From NCBI GenBank assembly GCA_903891505.1, contig CAITEO010000039.1:1-6661 (forward strand): DNA of 6,661 nucleotides, written 5' to 3'. Below, piece by piece: positions 1 to 5,566 of this stretch (positions are counted from its first letter, which is position 1; the number at the start of each line of letters is the position of its first letter). The translations under genes were made by a program, and so were the position numbers. This DNA is from an uncultured Candidatus Woesearchaeota archaeon. GTDB lineage: Archaea > Nanobdellota > Nanobdellia > Woesearchaeales > 21-14-0-10-32-9. The notes under the pieces are model-generated. The model did not search any database. It saw nothing but the letters and a program-made list of their open reading frames with translations, and was not told where the DNA came from.

Positions 1-63
1 ATAAAAGATACAATTTCAAGATGGGTTGCACGTGCAAATGATGAACTTGATAAATGGAGATAA
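1..63 (+). CDS. 3' end of an unidentified protein (partial)
   Basis: Frame 1 is open from the window edge and ends at TAA (61-63). It gives only 20 residues, rich in charged and aromatic residues and ending in DELDKWR. The gene converges on the minus-strand gene whose stop lies at 81-83, leaving 17 bases between the two stops. The fragment is too short to assign to a family. The amphipathic sequence suggests a C-terminal helix. That this is a real gene end is inferred from the open frame and the tight convergent spacing. Confidence 0.45.
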   Translation: MKDTISRWVARANDELDKWR

Positions 64-80
64 TAAATTTATTCAGATTT

Positions 81-1250
81 CTAATCAGACTTAACTTGAT
101 AATCTCTCGTATCATGTTCCAATTCCCAGCTCCATTTCTTTATTTTTTCGCTCAATCTATAATTTACATTCAGAAGTGTCTGTTTCACTTCATCATAAGA
201 TATTCGTGTTGGTTTAATAAAAGTATACAAACCTTCTTTAGATAAATAATCATTTTCATGTGCAGACCCAAAATAATGCATATATATTGCTCGTTGAACA
301 AATAGTTCAGATTCCAATAAACTATACAACATTTTAGGATTTTCAACAAGATTTTCTATTTTATGTCTATTTGATAAAGCACATCTGAATCCTACAAGCG
401 CCTTGCCAGCTTTGAGTGCATTATTTTGTATTAATTTTTTTTTTGAAATATATGGTACCTTAAGTGAATCCCCATATATCACTCTTGATTCAAAAGCTAT
501 CTTTAAACTATAGGGATCGCCTTCTAAATATTGATTGAATGTTTTAGAAGGGAAAAAAATAACGCCAAATTTTCTCTCACCATAATCTTCATTTCGAAGT
601 TTGACTTTTTCTTTTTTTCCAAAAGCAACATCATAAACCCCGTTAATATCACTAAGTAGCAAGATTAAACTAGCACCTTTCTTTGCATCCTGAACACCAG
701 GGCCATACTGAATTATCCTCTCAAGTTTGTTTCCAAAAATATTAACAAATGCATCTAATCCTTCAATCATATTGGATGAATTAACAAGTTTATCTCCTTC
801 AAAAGAAGAAGTAAACAGTTCTTCTGCAACAGATAATGAATATTTTTTCATAATCATCGCTAGCTGCAAAACATTACTTTTAGATATTGTAGATTTACTT
901 ATTGGATTCTTCTTTCCTTGTGCTTCTAACATTCTATCAAAATCACCAAAGTATGAATTAATTGTTTCAGCATTCACTGTTCCGTTAAAGATTTGATTGT
1001 CTAGATTTGAATTAAAAAAAGAAACAAGATATCTTGCCTGCGCATCGAGATCCTCATCTGCGACAAAGTAATCAAGACCTATTTCTACAGAATTATTTAT
1101 TTTTCTTGCAAGTAAAGGATTTATTTTTTGCAGCAATTTCATCTCTGAATGAGACCAAACAAATAAATTATTATCTCCAGTAGATGTAGAATAAATATCC
1201 TCAAATTTTTTCCTATCAAATTCATCAATAACATAGTTTTCTGTAAACAT
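81..1250 (-). CDS. Hypothetical protein with a degenerate nucleotidyltransferase-like middle domain
   Basis: This 389-aa soluble protein has no signal peptide or membrane segment. Residues about 164-262 resemble the MNT/minimal nucleotidyltransferase fold. A helix with FGNKLERIIQYG leads to Y182-G-P-G, in place of the usual YGS.ARG, and then to a strand (GASLILLLSD, 192-201). Residues 236-261 (KTFNQYLEGDPYSLKIAFES.VIYGD) match the typical end of such domains. The canonical catalytic SDxD pair after the GS motif is not present: the position reads ASLI, with one Asp only at 201. If the fold is right, the enzyme is probably inactive or divergent. The N-terminal 160 residues and the helical C-terminal third (about 275-385) are unrecognised. 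The C-terminal part sits where HEPN domains often follow MNT domains, but I see no RxxxxH motif. The gene stands alone. The ATG at 1250 lies about 29 bases after a TATA box, which suggests a leaderless or nearly leaderless mRNA. The open frame is secure; the function is not. Confidence 0.72.
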   Translation of the reverse strand: MFTENYVIDEFDRKKFEDIYSTSTGDNNLFVWSHSEMKLLQKINPLLARKINNSVEIGLDYFVADEDLDAQARYLVSFFNSNLDNQIFNGTVNAETINSYFGDFDRMLEAQGKKNPISKSTISKSNVLQLAMIMKKYSLSVAEELFTSSFEGDKLVNSSNMIEGLDAFVNIFGNKLERIIQYGPGVQDAKKGASLILLLSDINGVYDVAFGKKEKVKLRNEDYGERKFGVIFFPSKTFNQYLEGDPYSLKIAFESRVIYGDSLKVPYISKKKLIQNNALKAGKALVGFRCALSNRHKIENLVENPKMLYSLLESELFVQRAIYMHYFGSAHENDYLSKEGLYTFIKPTRISYDEVKQTLLNVNYRLSEKIKKWSWELEHDTRDYQVKSD

Positions 1251-1273
1251 ACAAAGATAGGCATAAACAAATC

Positions 1274-1286
1274 ATTATAAATATTA
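1274..1286 (-). promoter_or_regulatory. Probable TATA box for the 389-aa gene
   Basis: The minus strand reads TAATATTTATAAT, centred about 29 bases upstream of the ATG at 1250, a spacing that fits an archaeal promoter with little or no 5' leader. An identical 13-mer lies 29 bases further upstream (1303-1315), so the start site could be duplicated. The rest of the 1251-1338 gap is AT-rich with no other signal that I see. Confidence 0.45.
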
Positions 1287-1338
1287 CTATTAAATAAGAG
1301 TTATTATAAATATTAACAAAAAAAAGGTTTAAAAAAAG

Positions 1339-1770
1339 TTAGCTAAAAATACTGTAGAACCAAAAACCTATTCTACCAAACAAAAGTTTTGTCTTCTTTC
1401 CAAACCCAACGGCTTTAACTTTTATGTTTCCATCTTGGTACTCTTTCATTACATCTCCACCCTGGTCAATTCTTTGAAGTGTACAACTATCTGTAGTTAC
1501 AGTAAATCCTACATTATCAATAGATTCATTGCCCTTGTATGCAACAACATAATCAGTTATCTGAAAATAATAATCTTTTTGCTCATCTGTTACTGAAAGT
1601 TTTATTCCTGCACTCTTCCCAAATAAAGTCTTAGCAGGTCCACTCTCAGATACATTTGCGCCATTCATATTCTGCAATAAATTCTCACTATATGCGCATT
1701 GTTCTGCATAAGCAAAAGGCAGCATCAAAAACACAATCCCAAAAATAAAAATTAAGTTAGTTTTTTTCAT
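1339..1770 (-). CDS. Small secreted protein, possible SCP2-like domain
   Basis: The 143-aa protein begins with a clear Sec signal peptide: MKK, a hydrophobic core rich in F, I and L, and a probable cleavage after residues 20-22 (AYA) before EQC. An in-frame ATG lies six codons upstream, but the ATG at 1770 is chosen because GGGGGTG sits 5 bases before it and the signal peptide then starts with MKK. The mature part has two cysteines (C25, C96) that could form a disulphide and two N-x-S sequons (39-41, 81-83). Residues about 66-130, with YFQITDYVVAYKG, GFTVTTDSCTLQRI and YQDGNIKVKAVGFGKK, follow the strand pattern of SCP2/sterol-carrier-like lipid-binding domains; this assignment is tentative. 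The last 15 residues are hydrophobic and aromatic (FGRIGFWFYSIFS) and could contact a membrane. The gene has its own promoter and no operon partners. Confidence 0.75.
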   Translation of the reverse strand: MKKTNLIFIFGIVFLMLPFAYAEQCAYSENLLQNMNGANVSESGPAKTLFGKSAGIKLSVTDEQKDYYFQITDYVVAYKGNESIDNVGFTVTTDSCTLQRIDQGGDVMKEYQDGNIKVKAVGFGKKTKLLFGRIGFWFYSIFS

Positions 1771-1775
1771 AACTA

Positions 1776-1782
1776 CACCCCC
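1776..1782 (-). promoter_or_regulatory. Shine-Dalgarno site deciding the secreted protein's start
   Basis: The minus strand reads GGGGGTG, one mismatch from the archaeal GGAGGTG consensus, 5 bases before the ATG at 1770. The upstream in-frame ATG at 1788 would place this site inside the coding region, so translation most likely starts at 1770. Confidence 0.6.
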
Positions 1783-1816
1783 ACACACTTAAATAACAAT
1801 AAACAATTTAGCCAGG

Positions 1817-1828
1817 AGTATATAAATA
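1817..1828 (-). promoter_or_regulatory. Probable TATA box for the secreted protein gene
   Basis: The minus strand reads ATTTATATAC, a strong archaeal TATA match. With the usual 25-base spacing, transcription would start near 1797, leaving a short leader of about 27 bases that contains the ribosome-binding site at 1776-1782. Confidence 0.55.
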
Positions 1829-1877
1829 TTTTTGATTACAGCTAAACAATCCACAAAAAAACTCGAGAACTAAAAAC

Positions 1878-2216
1878 TTACCAAGGATTATTCGCTTGTC
1901 GTCTACTCTTCTTAATCCCCTTAGGACTTGTTGGCAGAGCAATTATTTCATGAGTAGTTACAACATTTAGAAGTTTTTCAACATAATGATATTTTGTAGG
2001 CGCTACACTATGCACTTCAAACAAACCTTGCTCCACTGTTGCCTTCAGCTCAACATTGTGTTTCTTCGCAAGAACTTTTAACTGATCAAAGCTTAACCCA
2101 TTCAATAATTCCTTCACTGTTCGCTCAGAATCTAATTTCCGAACGGGCCTAACTCGAACTTGTTCCTTGAAAAACCTACTCTCTTTTTTCTGCACTTTAT
2201 AGACTGGCGGCGCCAT
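1878..2216 (-). CDS. Hypothetical 112-aa basic protein
   Basis: I do not recognise a family. The protein is small, soluble and lysine/arginine rich. It has a basic, proline-containing N-terminus (residues 1-30), a helical centre and a very basic tail ending in KKSRRQANNPW. Residues 32-56 (TVKELLNGLSFDQLKVLAKKHNVEL) look like the helix-extended-helix of SAP/HeH/Rho-N-like modules, which often bind nucleic acid. This is a weak pattern, not an identification. The charge and tail make RNA, DNA or ribosome binding plausible. The ATG at 2216 lies about 25 bases after a TATA-like TATAAAC, so the mRNA is probably leaderless; no ribosome-binding site is seen. It lies directly downstream of tRNA-Cys on the same strand but has its own promoter. 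Confidence 0.7.
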   Translation of the reverse strand: MAPPVYKVQKKESRFFKEQVRVRPVRKLDSERTVKELLNGLSFDQLKVLAKKHNVELKATVEQGLFEVHSVAPTKYHYVEKLLNVVTTHEIIALPTSPKGIKKSRRQANNPW

Positions 2217-2237
2217 AAATTAAGGAATGCAGTCATG

Positions 2238-2244
2238 TTTATAC
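2238..2244 (-). promoter_or_regulatory. TATA box of the 112-aa gene (leaderless)
   Basis: The minus strand reads TATAAAC, centred 25 bases upstream of the A of the ATG at 2216. That is the distance from TATA box to transcription start in archaea, so the start of transcription and of translation probably coincide. Confidence 0.5.
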
Positions 2245-2271
2245 ACTTTGCTAAAACTTAAGAAAGTAAGG

Positions 2272-2402
2272 AGCGGAGGGAGGGATTCGAACCCCCGGAT
2301 AACCGCTGTCTAGTTTCTCATCGCACTCTCTTTCGCTTGTGCTCGACACAGCAGTTGTCTGCTTCTGCAGGCGGTCGCCTTAGGCCGCTTGGCTACCTCC
2401 GC
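2272..2402 (-). tRNA. trnC: tRNA-Cys (GCA) with a 57-nt intron
   Basis: Exon 1 is 2365-2402 and exon 2 is 2272-2307. The 7-bp acceptor stem is perfect (GCGGAGG with CCTCCGC). The D arm pairs GCC with GGC around an 11-nt loop. The anticodon stem ACCGC/GCGGT closes the loop CTGCAG+A, placing anticodon GCA at 2366-2368. The variable loop is TATCC, and the T arm is GGGGG-TTCGAAT-CCCTC. The discriminator is U73, as expected for tRNA-Cys in all domains. CCA is not encoded, so a CCA-adding enzyme is needed. The intron interrupts the gene between positions 37 and 38, the standard archaeal site. The mature tRNA is 74 nt before CCA addition. The D arm alone resembles type II tRNAs, but the short variable loop rules out Leu and Ser. 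Confidence 0.93.
2308..2364 (-). other. tRNA-Cys intron (position 37/38)
   Basis: The 57-nt intron is removed by the archaeal splicing endonuclease. The central helix of the expected bulge-helix-bulge is weak: exon CTGC (positions 32-35) against the intron end CTAG gives C-G, U-A and G-U, then a C-C mismatch. The inner helix is not formed from the two intron ends. Instead the intron folds on itself as AGCAG-ACAA-CTGCT (2350-2363) and GCAC...GTGC (2323-2342). This is a relaxed motif. Because the intron starts with A and position 38 is also A, the exact boundary could shift by one base. Confidence 0.75.
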
Positions 2403-2420
2403 AAACGAAAAAGTTCGTTT
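2403..2420 (-). other. Perfect 7-bp hairpin abutting the 5' end of tRNA-Cys
   Basis: On the minus strand AAACGAA, a 4-nt loop and TTCGTTT form a hairpin whose last base directly precedes G1 of the tRNA. In the precursor it would stack on the acceptor stem and so sits exactly at the RNase P cleavage point. The pairing is seen in the sequence; any role in processing is inferred. Confidence 0.6.
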
Positions 2421-2424
2421 ACAC

Positions 2425-2485
2425 CTTAATGGTTTCGCGCTTCGCGCTCAAGCCATTAAACCGCCAACCAAAATTTTGCTCTAAT
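2425..2485 (-). ncRNA. Candidate structured leader or small RNA upstream of tRNA-Cys
   Basis: In the otherwise AT-rich 2403-2576 gap there is a GC-rich patch. TTAATGGTTT (2426-2435) pairs with AAGCCATTAA (2450-2459) over 10 bp including one G-U. Inside it GCGC-TTC-GCGC (2437-2447) forms a second stem. A strong TATA box at 2505-2515 on the minus strand predicts transcription from about 2484, so this stem would be transcribed ahead of the tRNA as part of a leader of about 80 nt. I see no C/D boxes, no H/ACA pocket and no tRNA half. It could be a tRNA leader, a small RNA, or merely an inverted repeat. Confidence 0.4.
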
Positions 2486-2504
2486 AAAACAGAAAAATCA
2501 TTCA

Positions 2505-2515
2505 TTTATATAAAT
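2505..2515 (-). promoter_or_regulatory. TATA box upstream of tRNA-Cys
   Basis: The minus strand reads ATTTATATAAA, the best TATA match in the 2403-2576 gap. Transcription is expected near 2484, about 80 bases before the mature tRNA end, much further away than at the tRNA-Arg in this window. Confidence 0.5.
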
Positions 2516-2576
2516 ATCGGTAGAGAATCTTGGTCGAAACAGAAAACTAAAATAAAATAAAAAGAAAAAAATTAAT

Positions 2577-4811
2577 TTAATACTTAGTTATCTTTCCACT
2601 CGCTGGCGCTTTTAGAGTTACGTTTGCAACACTCGACAAATCATCAAGTGCATTAACACGCAACAAACGCGGACTCTTTGTGTAAAGATCGTTCTCGATG
2701 AACAAACTTCTCTCAACCATTGGTGCATAATTATTATCTGTCCCGTGATCAATTAATCCTCGAAGATTAATTCCTTTCTTTGTGATGTTAAAGACCATCG
2801 CACCATTCATGTTTTCAGCACCATTGTTATAATCGTAGCTGTAGAATGGTATCACAAGTAAATTCTTATCTTTTGAGAACAAGAACGCTTTATGCTCCCA
2901 TTCTGCTGTTGAGCTTGCATATTTTTCATCAGATGTATAATTGGCAATCTCTTTTGGATTTGCAACATCGCTGACATCAAACAAACTTATCTTTAATCCT
3001 TCCTGTCGTCCAGTGGCTGTTGCGTCGCGACCAATTCCAATTATCAAGTTCTTGTCGTATGGATGCAAGTATCTTGAAAATCCAGGCAACGTAAGATTGC
3101 CCAGTAATTTTGGCGACGATGGTTTTTTTAGATCAATTACAAAGAATGGATCTGTTTGCCTAAATGTAACAAGGTACGCTCTATCATCCATGAATCTAAC
3201 ACTGTATATTTGCTCTCCTTTTCCTAAATCTTCGAGCGTTCCTACAATATCCATGTTTGAGTCTAAGACATACATATTGTTAGTTGTTGAATCTGTTTGT
3301 GGTCTAATAGGCATTACAGCAATCTTTGCACTAGCACTTGCCGCTCCAGAATCAGATCCCGCACTAGCATCAGATGTCGTTACATCAGCAGTTGTTGCAA
3401 CATCAGTAAATCTTGAATAAACTGGATTTAGGGTCGTTGCTATTCTCAAGTTTCCATTGTATTCGTCGAGCGAAAATTGATTTAGGATGTGTCCTGGAAC
3501 ACGTCCATTCGCATCAACAGATATCTTTCCATTACTGACTGATAACTTGTTAATTATCGTGTATTCTCTGTATTTGTACTGCGATAATTTCTCTTTCATT
3601 GCAGAATCTATTTCTTTTTGAAGTGTATCCATTTGATCTTGATCAAGACTCGATGCATATCTTTCAACTACCTGATATATCTTCGTTTGTTTCTCATATT
3701 TTGAGAGAAGATCAGGATCTGCTGCTTTCACTTTATCTATAAAATTTTGATCTTCAATCGATAGTTTTGGCACAACAATATCAACTGTGACTTGCTGCTC
3801 AAGTTCCCATTCATTAATATATTCAGTGTATGTTAAATACAAATTGTCCTGAGACATGTAAACATTTGGCGATCCTTCAACAGTTATTGCAGCAGAATCA
3901 ATTGCGTCTGCGGTCGTCATATCTATCGAATTAATTGTTACAAGATATGGCTGACTATATGGTATGTTGAAGTAATATATTCTATCAACAGGCATCGCAC
4001 TTCTAACTGTGCCCTCAAACATTATGGGAGTTGGATAATCAGTTCTATATGTTGGATAGAATGTTGATATCAAATACATTTTTCCATTCGCGAGTCTCGC
4101 ATCATTGTAATCTCCTTCGAACTTATATTCTTTTTCAACTGTTGGTTTTGTCCTATCTGTAATATTATATACTGTTAGAAATGTAAAACTTTGAGCATTT
4201 GCAAATCCTGCGTTCTTCAAGAAATCTGAATCAGTTACACGTCCGAAAACTACGAGTTTATCATTCTGTACGAATAATCCAACAGGATAATCTTTAAATG
4301 TAATTGCTGAAACTACTTTCGATTCATTTCCAGGATGTGCTTTTACAATATATAACGTCTGGTCAGTCAGAGTGTATATGTATTCTCCGTCTGTTTTTAG
4401 CATGTCTGCTTCATCAACACCTGCAACCTGATTGTTTGTTCCTGAGAAATCTGTGACAGCTCCTTGAGCGCCACTATCTCCACTAACAGCCGTTGCAGTC
4501 TCTGCTGAATTTACACCTGATGCTGACGCCATTGGCGCCGCTGCATCAAATGCTACGCCCTTCATCATAACGCCACCACGCATCGCTCCAGAATAATAGC
4601 CACCATAACTATCACTCGTGTGATCCCTTATAAAATTCTGATATTCTTCTGTCGTCTTAAACGACGTGTCTAATACAGCATTTGTACCCATAAGACCTTC
4701 TTGCGTAAACACAGTCTCTGTTGACTTTTGCTGCGTTGCGCAACCCGTCAAGAATACTGCTGCAACCATCGCTGCAACCAAAAATATTGTTAAACTTGAT
4801 TTGATTTTCAT
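2577..4811 (-). CDS. Surface lipoprotein with C-terminal beta-propeller domain (Beta_propel family)
   Basis: The 744-aa protein is exported and probably lipid-anchored. Residues 1-23 are a signal peptide ending in FLTG, followed by the lipobox Cys24. The ATG at 4811 is chosen over the in-frame ATG at 4832 because GGAGGAG lies 8 bases before it. Residues 25-120 are a flexible Ala/Ser/Gly-rich linker. Family hallmarks follow: NNQVAGVDEADMLKTDG (126-142), RFMDDRAYLVTFRQTDPFFV (539-558), GFSRYLHPYDKNLIIGIGRDA split at 577-596 and 597, and EWEHKAFLFS (637-646). These match the secreted C-terminal beta-propeller family (Pfam Beta_propel), whose biochemical role is unknown. A charged helical insertion lies at about 348-415 and an Ala/Ser/Thr/Asp-rich loop at about 473-496, probably surface-exposed. 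The gene stands alone with its own promoter. Attachment to the cell surface is inferred from the lipobox; binding or adhesion is only a guess. Confidence 0.92.
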   Translation of the reverse strand: MKIKSSLTIFLVAAMVAAVFLTGCATQQKSTETVFTQEGLMGTNAVLDTSFKTTEEYQNFIRDHTSDSYGGYYSGAMRGGVMMKGVAFDAAAPMASASGVNSAETATAVSGDSGAQGAVTDFSGTNNQVAGVDEADMLKTDGEYIYTLTDQTLYIVKAHPGNESKVVSAITFKDYPVGLFVQNDKLVVFGRVTDSDFLKNAGFANAQSFTFLTVYNITDRTKPTVEKEYKFEGDYNDARLANGKMYLISTFYPTYRTDYPTPIMFEGTVRSAMPVDRIYYFNIPYSQPYLVTINSIDMTTADAIDSAAITVEGSPNVYMSQDNLYLTYTEYINEWELEQQVTVDIVVPKLSIEDQNFIDKVKAADPDLLSKYEKQTKIYQVVERYASSLDQDQMDTLQKEIDSAMKEKLSQYKYREYTIINKLSVSNGKISVDANGRVPGHILNQFSLDEYNGNLRIATTLNPVYSRFTDVATTADVTTSDASAGSDSGAASASAKIAVMPIRPQTDSTTNNMYVLDSNMDIVGTLEDLGKGEQIYSVRFMDDRAYLVTFRQTDPFFVIDLKKPSSPKLLGNLTLPGFSRYLHPYDKNLIIGIGRDATATGRQEGLKISLFDVSDVANPKEIANYTSDEKYASSTAEWEHKAFLFSKDKNLLVIPFYSYDYNNGAENMNGAMVFNITKKGINLRGLIDHGTDNNYAPMVERSLFIENDLYTKSPRLLRVNALDDLSSVANVTLKAPASGKITKY

Positions 4812-4819
4812 ACTAATCA

Positions 4820-4826
4820 CTCCTCC
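4820..4826 (-). promoter_or_regulatory. Shine-Dalgarno site of the beta-propeller lipoprotein
   Basis: The minus strand reads GGAGGAG, 8 bases before the ATG at 4811. It decides the start, because the alternative ATG at 4832 lies upstream of it and would add seven residues in front of the charged MKIK start of the signal peptide. Confidence 0.7.
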
Positions 4827-4882
4827 AAACATTCATTTTAATTTTGTTATATTTTAATCTTTTGCATAGTAAAGCTAACCTA

Positions 4883-4892
4883 CTATAAATAC
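4883..4892 (-). promoter_or_regulatory. Probable TATA box of the beta-propeller gene
   Basis: The minus strand reads TATTTATAG at 4883-4891. Transcription would start near 4860 and give a leader of about 49 bases containing the ribosome-binding site. A second, closer AT-rich element (AAAATATAACA, about 4845-4855) is possible but would leave the ribosome-binding site at the extreme 5' end. Nothing else is recognised in the 151-base gap up to rlmH. Confidence 0.4.
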
Positions 4893-4962
4893 TAAGCGAA
4901 GAATACAAACGAAGTTGAAGCTATATTATGTGCTTTTACACCACAATTCAGATTTATCTAAT

Positions 4963-5403
4963 TCACTTATGATACGGCCTATTGCTTTGAATCATGAATG
5001 CACGATAAATTTGCTCGACAAGAAGAAGTCTTGACATTTCATGCGTGAACGTCATGTTCGATAAAGAAATATTTTTTGCTTTTGATTTCACACTACTTTC
5101 TATACCATCAGGGCCACCTATTATGAAAACTATTTCCTTGCTCTCTTTTGATTCTTTCTTCAGAAGTTCAGAGAACTCCTCTGAAGAAAATTGTTTTCCT
5201 TTCGCGTCAAGAATAAATGCACCCGGATTTTCTTTTATAATCAACGCTATTTTCTCTGATTCTTTCTTTATTCCCTCATCTTTCATCTCTTGAATAGAAA
5301 TAGAACAGAAAGGCGTAAGTCTCTTAAAGAATTCATTTAGCTCAGATTCAATATTCTTGTTCTTTATTTTTCCAACAGCGATTATTTTTATTTTTTGAAC
5401 CAT
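4963..5403 (-). CDS. rlmH: 23S rRNA (pseudouridine-1915-N3)-methyltransferase RlmH
   Basis: RlmH is a homodimeric SPOUT (alpha/beta knot) enzyme that uses S-adenosylmethionine to methylate N3 of the pseudouridine in helix 69 of 23S rRNA (E. coli position 1915). The 146-aa length fits the family (about 155 aa). Hallmarks are the start KIKIIAVGKIK (4-14), LDAKG (65-69), the SAM-binding FIIGGPDG (93-100), MTFTHEMSRLLLVEQIYRA (117-135) forming the knot, and the C-terminal PYHK (143-146), which is conserved and catalytically important. The family is mainly bacterial but also occurs in some archaea. The ATG at 5403 lies 21 bases after the 3' end of tRNA-Arg on the same strand. No TATA box of its own is visible, because that position falls inside the tRNA gene, so co-transcription with the tRNA is likely. 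Confidence 0.96.
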   Translation of the reverse strand: MVQKIKIIAVGKIKNKNIESELNEFFKRLTPFCSISIQEMKDEGIKKESEKIALIIKENPGAFILDAKGKQFSSEEFSELLKKESKESKEIVFIIGGPDGIESSVKSKAKNISLSNMTFTHEMSRLLLVEQIYRAFMIQSNRPYHK

Positions 5404-5414
5404 TTTTTTACTCT

Positions 5415-5424
5415 AAAAAGAAAA
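5415..5424 (-). terminator. T-rich stretch after tRNA-Arg
   Basis: Immediately after the discriminator base the minus strand reads TTTTCTTTTT. Archaeal RNA polymerase terminates at such T runs without needing a hairpin. It lies within the 21 bases before rlmH, so it may be a partial terminator that sets the ratio of tRNA to rlmH mRNA; that role is inferred. Confidence 0.4.
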
Positions 5425-5544
5425 CGGACCTGGGGGGATTCGAACCCCCGACCTACAGCTTACTTCAGGATCGAAGTCGTGAAGGATCACGAACTCCGTT
5501 CGGGATAGAAGGCTGTCGCGCTATCCAGGCTGCGCTACAAGTCC
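5425..5544 (-). tRNA. trnR: tRNA-Arg (UCU) with a 45-nt intron
   Basis: Exon 1 is 5506-5544 and exon 2 is 5425-5460. The acceptor stem GGACTTG/CAGGTCC has one G-U pair. The D arm pairs GCGC with GCGC around a 10-nt loop. The anticodon stem ACAGC/GCTGT encloses CTTCTA+A, so the anticodon is TCT (5507-5509), reading AGA/AGG. The variable loop is AGGTC, the T arm GGGGG-TTCGAAT-CCCCC is perfect, and the discriminator is G. CCA is not encoded. The intron is at 37/38. The mature length is 75 nt before CCA. A TATA box lies about 29 bases upstream. rlmH follows 21 bases downstream. Confidence 0.94.
5461..5505 (-). other. tRNA-Arg intron (position 37/38)
   Basis: Exon positions 32-35 (CTTC) pair perfectly with GAAG near the intron end. 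Three-base bulges UAU (5' site) and UAA (3' site) then flank it: the canonical 4-bp core of the bulge-helix-bulge motif cut by the splicing endonuclease. The outer helix is the anticodon stem. A conventional inner helix is missing. Instead the intron contains CGAAC-GGA-GTTCG (5490-5502) and the partly overlapping CGTGA-TCCT-TCACG (5478-5491). The same GAAG can also pair inside the intron as ACTTC...GAAGT (5462-5477). Confidence 0.8.
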
Positions 5545-5566
5545 AATAGTACTTCTGAAATCAGGA

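Noticed and set aside
54..245. 63-codon plus-strand frame overlapping the end of the 389-aa gene
   Set aside because: Its F/I-rich translation is a by-product of AT-rich antisense sequence. The convergent gene ends at 63 and 81 explain the region better.
727..996. 89-codon plus-strand frame inside the 389-aa gene
   Set aside because: It is antisense to a longer frame with a promoter and domain-like sequence. It has no start signals.
1..1250. Integrase or mobile element next to a toxin-antitoxin pair
   Set aside because: The 20-residue fragment at the left edge shows no recombinase motif, and the nucleotidyltransferase-like gene has no small partner gene beside it. No terminal repeats were found.
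2272..2402. tRNA-Leu or tRNA-Ser with a long variable arm
   Set aside because: The D arm is similar, but the extra bases lie between positions 37 and 38. Exon 2 pairs exactly with exon 1 to give a Cys anticodon loop, and the discriminator is U.
2425..2460. Split-tRNA half or H/ACA guide RNA
   Set aside because: There is no T-loop or D-arm signature, no pseudouridylation pocket and no ACA box at the right distance after the stem.
2941..3420. 159-codon plus-strand open frame inside the beta-propeller gene
   Set aside because: It lies fully antisense to a strongly supported family member. Its translation has no domain-like pattern, and no promoter or ribosome-binding site precedes it.
5045..5293. 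82-codon plus-strand frame antisense to rlmH
   Set aside because: rlmH is unmistakable on the opposite strand; the frame is a shadow made of F/S/I-rich codons.
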